Source: Takakia lepidozioides
Taxonomy: Eukaryota; Streptophyta; Takakiopsida; Takakiales; Takakiaceae
Assembly: GCA_030704615.1 (NCBI GenBank)
Contig: CM060731.1
Coordinates: 13,764,001 to 13,828,000 of the forward strand
Reading direction: 5' to 3'
Length of the DNA: 64,000 nucleotides
The translations under genes and the position numbers were made by a program. The stretch's first letter is position 1; each line of letters opens with the position of its first letter. A model generated the notes under the pieces. The model had not been told where the DNA came from. It saw nothing but the letters and a program-made list of their open reading frames with translations, and did no database searches. Below are positions 11,501-21,024 of the stretch, in pieces.

Positions 11501-12781
11501 AAGGACTGGGGAGATCACGTGGGACATATAAAGAGAGTATTGAGCAAGGTTAGAAAGGCCAATCTTAGGCTCAATCCGGACAAGTGTTACTTTGCCAACT
11601 TACAGTTGGTATTCCTTGGACATGTGATCTCTGAAGAGGGAACGTGGCCTGATCCAGATAAGATAGCTGCTATTGAAAGGTTTCCCTTGCCAAAAAACCA
11701 CACTGCTCTCAAAAGCTACTTAGGCATGACAGGGTACTATAGGCCCTATGTCAAAGGATATGCTGGAGTGGCAGTACCGTTGTTCACTCTAACCAAAATG
11801 GATGTGAAGTTTATCTGGAGTGCAGAGGCACAAAACGCCTTTTCTGCCTTACAGGTGAAGTTGGTAACTGCTCCCATCCTGGCAAGACCAGATTTCTCAA
11901 GACCGTTCGTCTTGGATGTTGATTGGTCCATCAAAGGAGTAGGGGCAGTCTTGTCACAAAAGGAGTATAAAAAGGAGAGGGTCATTGCATACGCCAGTAA
12001 GGTACTATCTGATGCTCAGCGCAAATATCACCCTATGGAAGGTGAATGCTATGCCCTGGTGTGGGGAGTATTACACTTTCGGCAGTACCTGTATGGAACC
12101 CCTTTTGTAATCAGGACTGATCACAAACCACTGGAGTGGTTGGCAACGGTAAGTGACGCATATGGACGCAGGGGTAGATGGATCATGATGTTACAAGATT
12201 TTGAGTTTAAAATTGTTCACAAAGCAGGTGCTAGGCATGCTAACGTAGATGCACTAAGCAGGTATCCAGTGGGACCAGCTGAGGAAACCGAGGAAATCAA
12301 GGTATACTCTACTTCTCTATACAGTCAGAAAAGAGAAAAGAGAAAGAGGGATGGAGCCTATCTTCTTAAGCTAGTTTGGGATAGGGGTGCCATCAATGCT
12401 TCGTTATTTCAATTTAAGGAGGGTAAGGAGGAGTTGAGAGAAGAAGCTCATAGGCAAGTAGGGTATGGCAGTGAAAAAGGGGAGATGATTTGCAAAAGAG
12501 AAGAGTACTATGCATGTGTATGGGGCCTTTGGCACTTCAAGAAAATACTGTTGGGAAGTCATTTTTCTTTGGAAACAGATCTAGATCCATATTGGTGGCT
12601 GTACTCAGAGCACCACATAGGCATAGACTTACTTGGTGACTTTTCATTTGAGTTCGTTCCGGGCATAGTAAGACCTTCCACAGGTAGAATGTTGACCAAG
12701 GATCATGGCATATTGAAGGGAGAACTGAAACCAGGCATAATGCCAGATGGAGAAGGAAAGAGGGTGACTTTTGCTGCATAG
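8576..12781 (+). CDS. G2 gag-protease-RT-RNase H polyprotein
   Basis: 1,401 codons. A gag core occupies about residues 10-170 (WLERIQMEADVRDLNEDKTF). Three zinc knuckles follow at about 221-273 (CNVCHKEGHIAAYC, CDKCHRFGHSTEMC, CNFCKLLGHTESEC). The protease has DTGAML near 464. RT covers about 835-1,010, with KDGSKRFCGDFR, MPFGLKNATATFQ and catalytic FVDDV near 967. RNase H (about 1,108-1,230) keeps its acidic residues in DVDWS, MEGECYA, IRTDHKP and VDALSR. A second, shorter RNase H-like copy fills about 1,262-1,365. Translation would stop at TAG; the same frame continues into integrase. The start at 8,576 was taken as the first ATG giving a complete gag domain. Confidence 0.9.
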   Translation: MTSPTSIDAPYHGRNSEDVNDWLERIQMEADVRDLNEDKTFKVARLNLRAKADEWYRKQNPRPNNWVDFRAAISAKFGIVDLAEIRLRMDTIKQESRQRVQTYFDRLNRLFIRSGASDLEQRRRFAAGLRPEIARVMLGRRFLDVEEALDTAIEIERGLGKLGEIPLEPLEGDDTDESVVFVNPVDRRLDQLNTTLQKYFDRGPVIGESSGSRTPPRVRLCNVCHKEGHIAAYCPEGRTPAKCDKCHRFGHSTEMCGVRCNFCKLLGHTESECGRKLDQTMMGTPGTNFVDVFYDDEDDVLAEMTDLMSRNSINEVRLPRTRIPVQSPIVEPTGSPERNSESSEQPSKTKSEIYPKNNFKNAIEGGTKSRILNHFYKGRISLSPMDLIMTVPGELDKLKGLVKVVERAMVQQRETTHSVEVVKDVPRPLYSAHAEPTISYAYTGKVKALHVMITMGDYQVLGQIDTGAMLSVISASTVRDLGLMGSVITSKDVNYRVASGALETAMGRLEDIKVKVGELTNRLSFMVVNTDTYHMLLGLDFLKKFGAVVDTEAETIRVRYGPGKDFAHFPLHTINYNEPAVTKTAYHRGVESRMRYASSTSAGNVLTLTSDEQYLGLWEKKRKPEEEYEDTEEASSGSDTSKSDKDEEMGGSEESKEVETALRDVEEIIDEVNLGEDLFEDQGMSELLQEETHKSMAAAIIQEAYQKAWNGELGNNNLEIEDDFHDWNQVVTQEEGQRMANSVSQVEKKNWEPSQEEEMESRWRSLKSRLHINPELAPEHRIELKANQECFALSKADLGYCSEVEHTIDPQGFPPCRSRPSRLSEWEEDEVQGQIETLISQGKMRESSSEWSCPVTLPPKKDGSKRFCGDFRLVNHLTRRDSYPMPLIHDVLNQLGKAKWFSALDLQSGFWQIKMDDRDIGKTAVITKKGLYEWLVMPFGLKNATATFQRTMNRVLKEEIKDCAKVFVDDVNIHSKDWGDHVGHIKRVLSKVRKANLRLNPDKCYFANLQLVFLGHVISEEGTWPDPDKIAAIERFPLPKNHTALKSYLGMTGYYRPYVKGYAGVAVPLFTLTKMDVKFIWSAEAQNAFSALQVKLVTAPILARPDFSRPFVLDVDWSIKGVGAVLSQKEYKKERVIAYASKVLSDAQRKYHPMEGECYALVWGVLHFRQYLYGTPFVIRTDHKPLEWLATVSDAYGRRGRWIMMLQDFEFKIVHKAGARHANVDALSRYPVGPAEETEEIKVYSTSLYSQKREKRKRDGAYLLKLVWDRGAINASLFQFKEGKEELREEAHRQVGYGSEKGEMICKREEYYACVWGLWHFKKILLGSHFSLETDLDPYWWLYSEHHIGIDLLGDFSFEFVPGIVRPSTGRMLTKDHGILKGELKPGIMPDGEGKRVTFAA
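12340..12710 (+). other. Second RNase H-like domain in G2 pol
   Basis: After the normal RNase H and its DALSRYP end block, the protein repeats the same fold pattern. YYACVWGLWHFKKILLGSHF lines up with CYALVWGVLHFRQYLYGTPF of the first copy, and LETDLDPYWWL with IRTDHKPLEWL. The glutamate and the third aspartate have counterparts. The first aspartate is shifted (LVWDRG against DVDWS) and the final VDALSR is replaced by TGRMLTKD. It therefore looks like a diverged internal duplication, probably catalytically dead, sitting between RNase H and integrase. Confidence 0.7.
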
Positions 12782-12795
12782 ACTTTTGCTGCAAA
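12766..12795 (+). repeat. 15-bp tandem duplication creating an in-frame TAG
   Basis: GACTTTTGCTGCATA at 12,766-12,780 is followed directly by GACTTTTGCTGCAAA. The two copies differ at one base. TAG arises at the junction: T and A come from the first copy and G from the second. A 15-bp unit preserves frame, so an unduplicated ancestor would read from RNase H into integrase without a stop. Confidence 0.9.
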
Positions 12796-14746
12796 AAAAC
12801 AAGGAAAGGGTATTGATCAATCAAGCTCTGTCAATCTGGTAAGGGAGGGTATTTGGAAGGATAAGGGTGCAGGAAGGAAAGAGGCTACTGCAATCAGCAA
12901 CAAGGAAAGGGAGCATCTGATGCCCTCTTGTCCCACCATCCATGTGATTACCCAAGGATCTCGTGCTCGTGATAAGGAGCTGAGCGAGGTACATCCAGCC
13001 TGTGAACTTGTGGAAGAGAGATCGAACAATGAAAAGGGAAGCTTGCAGGAGACACCATTCCTTCAAGACTTGACAAGCACTCCAACTACAAGAAGAACGC
13101 GGGTGACTTCCTCATCAGAATGCCCAGCCAAGGAAAACATGGGGGATGAGTGTTCCACTAAGACGTTTTGTTCTTCAGACAGTAATGGAACAAGTGGTTC
13201 AGAACCAGACACTTCTTCTTGCAACAAGATTGATGAAGGGGACTGGGTACCATGGACCGCACCCACCAAAGCTACTCAGATGTCATTATTACGTGAGGCT
13301 GAAAGATGGGGGAAAAGCTCTCTCATCAGCTCTGACCAGCATACAGCAGCTGTTAAGGAGGAAAGGCAACCTGATGTGCTTGATGATGTGGAAGTCATGC
13401 ACCTCTTATGTTTTGGAGAAGTCAATGACTACCTGACAAAAGAGGAGAGCACGAGAGCCAAGAGGCGGGCAAGGCAGTACTCCTATCTCAAAGGTGAGGT
13501 CTACTTTGATGGAAGGGTAGTTCCACCAAGAACTGACAGAGGGGCAATAATCACTGAAGTACATGAAGCCACTGGCCACTTTGGAGTCAGAAGAACTCAA
13601 GAGGAGATATGCCGACGTTATTTCTGGCATGATAGAACAAAACTCATCAGGAAAGTTCTCAAGGGCTGTGGTAAATGTCAGATGGCCAAACAGAACGGAG
13701 TGTTGCGCTCAGGTAGCTCAAAACTTCACAGCATTCCAGTAGTAGATCTGTTTTTCAGAGTTGCAATTGACACGGCAGGACCATTACCTATAACCAGCAG
13801 GGGCAATCAGTACTTTCTGGTGGCAATCGATCACTTCTCAAAATGGATAGAAGCTGCACCAGTGGCAGATCATACAACAGCCCTTGCTGCCCGCTTTCTT
13901 GAGGAAGAAGTAATTGACAGGTATAGCTGCCCACATACGTTGCTCACTGACAATGGCACAGAGTGGGGAGGTGAGTTTGAAAATACATGCCACGAATACG
14001 GTATAAAGAGGGAGCATAGCGCCCCCTACTGGCCTCAGTGTAACGGTATGGTGGAAAGGGTCATTAAGTCTCTCAAACAGAGCATCACCACCCTAGGAGT
14101 TGGAAACGACACTGAATGGGATCAGAATCTCTATAAGGCCCTGTTTGGTTACAGAATGGGTGTCCATGCTTCCACTGGATTCTCACCTTTTCAGGTACTT
14201 ACTGGTAGAATTCCAAGGCTGGGAATTGACAACAGGTTGCATTTTCTTACAACACCAGTAAATTCTGATGGATCTGTAGCAGAGGTCACACTTATGATGC
14301 AGCAGAAAATCCAGCTTCTCACAGAGATGAAGGCAAAGCTGCGAAAAAGTGTGAAGAAAGGGCAGCGGCAGCAGGCAAGGGATTATGAAAGGAGGCATCA
14401 AACTGGGCATACCTACTGCAAGTTGATGGAAAACAGCAAGGTTATGATGTTGAGGCCTGGAAAGAGATCTTCCATGACATCTCCATGGGAGGGACCTTAT
14501 GACTTTTTGGGGTACAAAGATGCAGGAAACACCACAAGGACAGGGGAAGCTGCACGCAGATGCAGGCTAAGAGATGGGGCAAACAAGGAATGGACAAGAA
14601 GTAGGAGGGACTTGAAACCCTTCTTACCACCAGTGTGTGATCAGCCAGTGAAGGTGGTCAGTGAGGACCCTGAGCAGCCGAAGCTCCAAGTTGGCCCGGC
14701 GGCCAGGTTGGGAGTCAGGCGCGCGCATCAAAGCGAGTATCTATGA
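12782..14746 (+). CDS. G2 integrase (in frame with upstream pol)
   Basis: The frame is open from 12,782; the first ATG is at 12,920. A Ser/Thr-rich linker leads to an HHCC zinc-binding region (HEATGHFG, then CGKCQ at 13,668-13,682). The DDE core follows, with AIDTAGPL (about 13,766), LTDNGTEW (about 13,945) and GMVERVI (about 14,047). A GPY/F-type block (PWEGPYDFLGY) lies near 14,483. It inserts element cDNA into the genome. The last ~25 codons are an artefact: they read into the LTR fragment of G3 that replaced the true end. No chromodomain is seen. Confidence 0.88.
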   Translation, partial: TFAAKKQGKGIDQSSSVNLVREGIWKDKGAGRKEATAISNKEREHLMPSCPTIHVITQGSRARDKELSEVHPACELVEERSNNEKGSLQETPFLQDLTSTPTTRRTRVTSSSECPAKENMGDECSTKTFCSSDSNGTSGSEPDTSSCNKIDEGDWVPWTAPTKATQMSLLREAERWGKSSLISSDQHTAAVKEERQPDVLDDVEVMHLLCFGEVNDYLTKEESTRAKRRARQYSYLKGEVYFDGRVVPPRTDRGAIITEVHEATGHFGVRRTQEEICRRYFWHDRTKLIRKVLKGCGKCQMAKQNGVLRSGSSKLHSIPVVDLFFRVAIDTAGPLPITSRGNQYFLVAIDHFSKWIEAAPVADHTTALAARFLEEEVIDRYSCPHTLLTDNGTEWGGEFENTCHEYGIKREHSAPYWPQCNGMVERVIKSLKQSITTLGVGNDTEWDQNLYKALFGYRMGVHASTGFSPFQVLTGRIPRLGIDNRLHFLTTPVNSDGSVAEVTLMMQQKIQLLTEMKAKLRKSVKKGQRQQARDYERRHQTGHTYCKLMENSKVMMLRPGKRSSMTSPWEGPYDFLGYKDAGNTTRTGEAARRCRLRDGANKEWTRSRRDLKPFLPPVCDQPVKVVSEDPEQPKLQVGPAARLGVRRAHQSEYL

Positions 14747-14782
14747 CGTGAAGGGGAGCTTACCGAAGGGAGGTGCGCGACA
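14671..14782 (+). repeat. Truncated 5' LTR of G3 (U5 end only)
   Basis: This matches the last 112 bp of the 3' LTR (20,913-21,024), ending in CGCGACA. Its left border, TGAGCAGCCG, abuts the G2 integrase coding sequence. The homologous position in the LTR lies well downstream of the predicted transcription start, so this is not a simple reverse-transcription stop at R. Confidence 0.9.
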
Positions 14783-14784
14783 CT

Positions 14785-14796
14785 TGGTATCAGAGC
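14785..14796 (+). promoter_or_regulatory. Primer binding site of G3 (tRNA-Met)
   Basis: TGGTATCAGAGC begins two bases after the LTR end, the same spacing as in G4. Confidence 0.9.
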
Positions 14797-14837
14797 ATAG
14801 AGTTCAGTACGCGATCGTCCTTGGGATTGGCCTCATC

Positions 14838-15990
14838 ATGGGGTCGGGCAAGCCGAAGCGAAAGCGGAACGGCCCAAAAGATGATGATCCTGGTGAGCCC
14901 GATGGGGGCGACGTGTCACCGAAGCAGCCGTTTGAGGAAGCGAATGTTTCCGAAAACGAGGTCGCTCAAGAGCGGGAGGAATCCGAGGAGTCGGAGCCCG
15001 AGGAATCCTTGAGAGCTCCGACAAACCAAGAGATGCCTCCCATGCCGGCAGCCTTTTGGGAAGGGTTGTTGGCGCAGTTTGGCGGGACGTTGAAAGACGT
15101 GTTGAAGGCGGCTAATGTCACTTCCACTAAGGCAAAGTTTAAGGTGAAGCCTAAGGAACCCGGCACCTTCGAGGGCGTCCGAAATCGGAAGGCACTCAAC
15201 ACCTGGCTCTTGGAGCTAGAGCAGTACTTCCGGGCGGCCAAGTTGAGTGACGAGGATCGGGTGGAAGTGGCTCCCACCTATTTGAGGGCTATGCTCAACA
15301 ATGGTGGCAGAAACGCCTTCACGACCGAGGCCCAAGCCCGGAAACCTTGAACTGGAGTGGGTTCAAGGAATTGATGAAGAGACAGTTTGTGCCCCTCAAC
15401 GCGTCCTGGCTTGCCCGGAACAAGATGAGGAATTTGAAGCAAATAGATGACATTCGGGGGTATGTCCAGGCTTTCAATGTGCTGTTGCTCGAAGTCGCGG
15501 ACATGGCAGAACCAGAAATGGTCTTCAACTTTGTGGCGGGACTGGCTCCATGGGCCAGGCGGAAGTTGGAGGAGAAGCCACCCAAGACTTTGAACGAGGC
15601 AATTGAGAGGGCTGAATGTTTCTCGGATGTCCCTAGGGGTGAGAGACAAGGCCGTACGGAGCTGAACCACAAGAAGACCCGGCGGGAAGGTGACTCCTTC
15701 CGACCGGAAAAGAAGTGGGATAGGCCACGCGGCGACAATGGCACGTGGAAATCGAAGGGAGGGCCTTCACACGTCAAGGCGGCACCCGGTGCTTCAAAAG
15801 GAAAAGCGGGTGGAGCGGCTTATGGCGGACAGAAGGCGACCTTTGATGGAGTGTGTTTCAATTGCGAGGAGCCCGGGCATATGGCCAAGAAGTGCACGAA
15901 GCCCCGGCAATTGAACATGACTCGGGCGACCACGGAGCTGTCGGAAGATACCATCAGTCGCTTGGTGGAAGCGGTGGTCGCCAGGACTTG
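14838..15990 (+). pseudogene. G3 gag, one frameshift
   Basis: Gag starts MGSGKPKRKRNGPKDDDPGE at 14,838 and runs through an acidic region to a capsid-like core (PGTFEGVRNRKALNTWLLEL, then [15 protein letters not shown]). One G is missing near 15,287 relative to G4, where GGGG is retained. This ends the first ORF at 15,350 and restarts it in another frame at 15,347. A CX2CX4HX4C knuckle, [14 protein letters not shown], lies at about 15,856-15,897. Gag and pol form one polyprotein in this family. Confidence 0.85.
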
Positions 15991-18900
15991 CAAGGTAGGC
16001 AAATTTTCTTGTGAGTTGTATCAGGAAACTGGCGCCTTACGAAAAGGGAGTCAGTTATTGTTCGTGGATGGGATAATATCCGGAACTAATGTGTCGTTGT
16101 TGGTGGACACAGGAGCGTCGCACTCCTTCATGACACCGGCAACGGCACAAAAGCTGGGACTCCCGACAAGTGACGTGGGGGCCTCTATTGAGGTGCGTTC
16201 TGCCAAAGGAGAACCGCAATTGGCGACAAGGTTGGCATTTGATGTTCCTCTTCAACTGGGGAGTTGGGAGGGACGTGAGAACTTCACCATCTGCGAGATC
16301 GATGGAGTGGATCTCATTTTGGGGATGACCTTTTTGAGCAAATCCGGAGCGGTCATAGATGGCCGCAAGAGAGTAGTCACGCTGCCATGTGGGAATGGTG
16401 GCGAGGTTTTACGAGTGTCGGAAACGCCCAAATCCGTGGGAGGGCGAATAAACCTTCTGTCAGCAAGGGAGTGGGCCGTGGAGGAGGCACACGAGCCCCT
16501 GTTTTTGCTTTACATTAGAGAAGTGAAGGGAGAAGGCGATGGGGAGTCGAGCCCAGATTGGATCAAGGGAATCTTGGAGAAATACCAGGATGTGATGCCG
16601 GAGGATTTACCAAGCGGCCTACCACCGCGAAGAGGAGTTGACCACAAGATTGAGGTGATACCGGGATCGGAACCGCCTGCCAAGGCACCCTACCGGTTGA
16701 GCCACAGGGAGTTGGTCGAGCTGAAGACTCAGCTCAAGGATCTAATGTCAAAGGGGTACATCCGGCCGAGTAAGTCACCTTATGGAGCCCCGGTGCTATT
16801 CGCAGACAAGAAGGATGGGACGCTGCGGATGTGTGTCGATTATAGGGCTTTGAATAAGGTGACTATTAAAAACCGGTACCCTTTGCCAAGGATCGACGAC
16901 CTTTTCGACCGGTTGGCAGGAGCAAAGTATTTCAGCCGGATCGACTTGCGCTCCGGCTATCATCAAATTCGGGTGGCGGAAGGAGATGAGGAGAAGACCG
17001 CATTCAGGACAAGGTATGGTTCATATGAGTTCTTGGTGATGCCTTTTGGGCTCACTAATGCACCGGCGACCTTTAGCACACTGATGAACAACCTTTTTCA
17101 GGAGTGGTTGGATGACTTTGTGATCGTGTACATCGACGACATCTTGGTGTACTCGAAAACAAAGGAGGAACACTTGGAGCACCTCAAAAGGGTGTTCCAA
17201 AAGTTGCGGGAAGGGAAGCTGTACGCCAAAGCTTCAAAATGCGAATTCGGGGTCACGAAAGTGGAGTTCTTGGGACATGTGATTACACAGGATGGGATCA
17301 AAATGGATGACAGAAAGGTGAGGGCGATCTTGGACTGGGAGCCTCCGACTTTGGTCCCGGGAGTGCGATCCTTCCTAGGACTCGCCTCCTATTACCGGAA
17401 GTTTGTGAGAAATTTCACCAAGATCGTGGGGCCGCTGTCGGACCTTCTGTGTAAATCCAAAGTCTGGGTATGGAACACATTTTGTGGCCAAGCTTTTGCT
17501 GAATTGAAGCAGCGGATGGCGGAAGCTCCAGTCTTGAAAATCCCGGAGTTCGATCGTCCATTTGAGATTCATACAGATGCGTCGGACTTCGCGATTGGGG
17601 GTGTACTTATGCAAGATGAACGTCCAGTGGCTTACGAAAGTAAGAAACTGAATGAAGTGGAGCGACGGTGGCCGACGCACGAAAAAGAGATGAAGGCGGT
17701 GGTGCACTGTCTTGAGCTTTGGCGCCACTATGTTGGTTCCAACCCAGTGAAGGTGTTCACGGACAATGTCACGGTGAAGTATTTTGCCACGCAGCCCAAG
17801 TTGTCCCCAAAACAACTTAGGTGGCAAGATACTTTGGCGGTGTTCGACGTGGATATCCAGTACAAAACTGGGACGAGACAACGTGGTGGCCGATGCTTTA
17901 AGTAGAAAGCAGCAGCTCTTGTTGGTGTACAAGGGCGAGACGACGCTCCAAAGGAAGATCCGGAAGGCTTGCCGGAAGGATGAGCTGGCAAAGTCCGTGA
18001 TGCAGGACTTGAGATGGGGGTTAAATCGCAGTTCCACTTGCAAAATGGGTTGCTCCGGTATAAGCAAAAGCGTCTCTACGTGCCGAAGGGAGGGATCAGA
18101 GATAGCCTCTTGAGAGAATGCCATGATAGCCCGCTTGCGGGCCACGGCGGAGCCAAGCGCACTGCGGCACTCTTGAAGAAAGAGTATTTCTGGCCCAAAC
18201 TGAGGGAGGAGGCAGAGGAGTATGTCAAGACATGCACCACATGCCAACAAAACCGGAGCGAGTACAAAAAGCAAGCGGGGCTGTTACAACCCTTGCCGAT
18301 TCCAGAGGGGACTTGGGAAAGCGTCTCGATGGATTTCATGACTGCTATGCCGCTGTCAAAAGGATTCGATGCAATCATGGTGGTGGTAGATAGGTTCAGT
18401 AAAATGGGCCATTTCATCCCCACCAAGGAGACGGCAACGGCGCAGGAGACAGGGCGACTTTACTTCGCCCACGTCTTAAAGCATCATGGAGTCCCGAAGG
18501 ATATTGTCTCGGACCGCGATCCAAAGTTTACGAGTAAATTCTAGAGGACACTTTGGAAGAAGATGGGGACGAGGCTGAAGATGAGCACCGCCTTCCGACC
18601 TACGACCGATGGCCAAACAGAAAGGGTGAATTCCGTAGTGAAGCAGATCTTGCGGAATTACGTGTCGGCAGACCAACAGACTGGGTGGAACACTTAGACG
18701 CGACAGAGTTCTGTTATAATAACACAGAACACTCCGCAACGGGAGTTTCCCCTTTCATATTGGTCTATGGAAAAGCACCTCTGGTGCCGACAAGTTGGGC
18801 CGCCCAGGACGTTGAGGAACCGGCAATAGTGGCAGTATTGGAAGAACGCGAGCGTTTGTTGAAGCTCGCAAAGTACAACATTGCCAAAGCTAGGAAACGG

Positions 18901-19329
18901 TATGAAAGGCAGGCGAATCGGAAGCGGAGGGAAGTGAAGTTTGAGGCAGGCACGGAGGTCTGGTTGAACATCAAGAATTTCCGACTACCTCCGGAAGTGA
19001 GTCCGAAGTTCGTACCTCCGTATGCGGGACCCTTTCGCATTCGGAAGGTTATGAATGAGGATGTGTATGAATTGGAGCTACCGGCAAACAGCAAGGTGCA
19101 CCCAGTATTCCATGTCTCCCTTTTGAAGCCTTACTTCAAAGATGAAGCGCGTCCGAATCGGCATCAAGTGTTGCGTCCGCCACCTATGCTGTTGGATCAT
19201 GAAAATGAACCTGAGTACGAGGTGGAGGCAATACTTAAGTCGATGAGGTTCAAGAACCGAGAAACGGAGTATCTCGTCAAATGGAAGGGCTATCATCATG
19301 TGGAGGCATCTTGGGTGCGTGCCTCATAA
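15991..19329 (+). pseudogene. G3 pol: protease, RT, RNase H, integrase, chromodomain
   Basis: Protease has [12 protein letters not shown] near 16,099. RT has [29 protein letters not shown] and the catalytic VYIDDI near 17,130. RNase H has [14 protein letters not shown] near 17,563. Integrase shows HDSPLAGHGG, CTTCQQN, VSMDFMTAMP and SDRDPKF; the third acidic region ([10 protein letters not shown]) is present only in a shifted frame. A chromodomain (YEVEAIL, ETEYLVKWKGYHHVEASWV) closes it at about 19,217-19,317. Frame breaks occur near 17,880, 18,010 and 18,540. A TAA at 19,327 cuts the chromodomain, where G4 has a sense codon. The chromodomain places the element among chromoviruses. Confidence 0.9.
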
Positions 19330-20300
19330 ATGGGAAACGCATCCGAGGCGGTCGTAGCTTTCGAAGGGCGACCTCAAAAGCGGAAGAAGCGTTGATGGGG
19401 ACATCAACCTTGGAGCGTGGGGGAGGAAATGCATGCTTAGCCCGGCTTAGCTAGCTTAGGAATCCGATTGCAAAAACTTGTATTGTACAAAACGTGCTAT
19501 AAATGAAACGGATTCCAAATGTTGTGCGTCCTATTTTGTTTGGAATGGTGATGCATGGTATGGTTGGCTAGTGTGTAGAATGCATGCTAGCTTATAAAAG
19601 TGGGAGAGGTAAATTGGGTTAATCGTGTGTTTGCGTAGTGCCGAAATCGGGTGACCCCCATCCAAGGGGCAAGGAAACTTGCGCCTTCTTTGGGAGTTCA
19701 CGTGCTAGTGCGCACCTGGCGCGTGCGCGTACTATAACTGCGCTACCGAGGGGGTTGCCTTGTAGTGCGGGCTAACGCGGAAGCCACGTGCTTCCGTTCA
19801 CGTATTATAATCGTGTAGCCTCGGGACGAAGTCGTAGTGCGGCTTCGGCGTGTTCCCGTACCTCAAGCCAGCATTCCAAGGTGGACCCAATTGTAGTGAT
19901 TGGTGCGCACGGTTGGTTCAAAGTTATCTTCCTAGTCAAAGAGGGTTCCAGGTGAACCCTTGCTCAAGGTGATGCCAAAAGCGGCATCATGAGCGGTCAC
20001 AAGCAATGTTGTTGCAGTAAGGCGATTCGATCCTCGGGGAGGATCGTTCCTTGGCCTTGAAGTAGGCCAAGAAGAGTGCACTGGGAGGAGCTGGAGAGGC
20101 TCCACCCTTGGCCGGGACTTGGAGGAAGTCGGCCGAACTAGCTAGTGGAGAGTAGAGTCAAGTGTGGGGTTTGGTTCTTTGCCATGGGACGCCATGGTGC
20201 GGAAACAAACTCCTTGATGTGGGACGCCACAACTTGGATGTTCGTTTCTACAAAATGGACAAGTCGATGAGGACATCGACTCCCTGTTGGTAGGGGTGTG
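19330..20300 (+). other. Long non-coding 3' region of G3
   Basis: About 0.9 kb separate the pol stop from the 3' LTR and are conserved in G4 (about 54,546-55,437), so this is part of the element. Two imperfect ~85-bp units at about 19,690-19,850 share GCGYACTATAA-like and TAGTGCGG words and contain short stems such as CGGAAG-loop-CTTCCG. A purine-biased stretch (GGTAGGGGTGTG, 20,289-20,300) directly before the LTR is the likely polypurine tract. Confidence 0.75.
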
Positions 20301-21024
20301 TGTCGCGGCCCTTTGCTTTGAGGGCAGGGGGTCGGGACACATGAGGGGCTGCCCCTGTGGTGGGGGCAGCGGCAGCGGTAGGTATGGGGGGGCTGAAGCA
20401 CCCTTGAGTGCCCAAGGCACTGAAGGAGGCGGAGGCGCTCACTAGGTGGAGCCCCGCACACCGGGTTGCGGTGGGGGTGGCTCCACAAGGGTGGTGGTAG
20501 CTTAGCGGGACTTAGTGGGGGGGCATAGGACTCACCATGGGGGCGGAGACCTCGTGGTGGGAGTCGTGGGGAGTCTTGGGACTCATCACGGTCCATAGGG
20601 GCCGTGATGAGTGGGCCAAGACTCACCGCGACTCATCACCGGGAGTCGAGGGTTTTCGTGGTAGTTCGCCATAAAATGGCATGGCTGGTTGTGAAACCCC
20701 CACGGACAGCTACAGAAGTATATATAGGGAGTAGTAACCCCGAGAACGGTGCAAGCCCGTTGGTGACCAAAAACTAGTGAGTAAGCGAGCGAGCCGGAAA
20801 GCGACCAAAGAGTGGGGAGCTGTTCCGGACTGCCATCTACCAAAGGGAATTCCATTAGTCCCGAATAGGTGGAGGGTTTAGTGGGGAGCGAAGGGGGACC
20901 GTTATGTCCCGGTGAGCAGCCGAAGCTCCAAGTTGGCCCGGCGGCCAGGTTGGGAGTCAGGCGCGCGCATCAAAGCGAGTATCTATGACGTGAAGGGGAG
21001 CTTATCGAAGGGAGGTGCGCGACA
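20301..21024 (+). repeat. 3' LTR of G3
   Basis: 724 bp, bounded by the inverted ends TGTCGCG and CGCGACA. It contains a TATA box at 20,719-20,726 and, upstream of it, an 11-bp perfect stem (ACTCATCACGG with its complement, loop of ten) at about 20,580-20,611. It is homologous along its whole length to both LTRs of G4. Confidence 0.95.
20719..20726 (+). promoter_or_regulatory. TATA box in G3 LTR
   Basis: TATATATA lies about 420 bp into the LTR, in the position expected for the U3 promoter. It is conserved as GTATATATAG in both LTRs of G4. Confidence 0.75.

Larger units (their letters stand above)
8122..14670 (+). mobile_element. Ty3/gypsy retrotransposon G2, nearly intact internal region, 3' end lost
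   Basis: The element runs from a tRNA-Met primer binding site through gag, protease, RT, RNase H, an extra RNase H-like domain and integrase. Apart from one TAG at 12,779-12,781 the frame from 8,576 to 14,746 stays open, so the copy is much younger than G1. It lacks a chromodomain, polypurine tract and 3' LTR: at 14,671 the sequence switches to the U5 end of another element's LTR. Confidence 0.9.
14671..21024 (+). mobile_element. Chromovirus-type Ty3/gypsy element G3, 5'-truncated
   Basis: A 112-bp LTR remnant, a tRNA-Met primer binding site, gag-pol ending in a chromodomain, a ~0.9-kb non-coding 3' region and a full 724-bp 3' LTR are present. The element is colinear with G4 at 49,226-56,160. 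The missing first ~610 bp of the 5' LTR are replaced by G2 sequence. The base after the LTR is CATTG; the matching target duplication on the left cannot be found because that end is lost. Confidence 0.93.

Noticed and set aside
20138-20855. Long minus-strand Pro/Arg-rich ORFs in the chromovirus LTRs (also at 49.1-49.7 and 55.3-56.0 kb)
   Set aside because: They are antisense readings of GC-rich LTR sequence. Apart from the 38 host codons at 49,108-49,221 they carry no gene.
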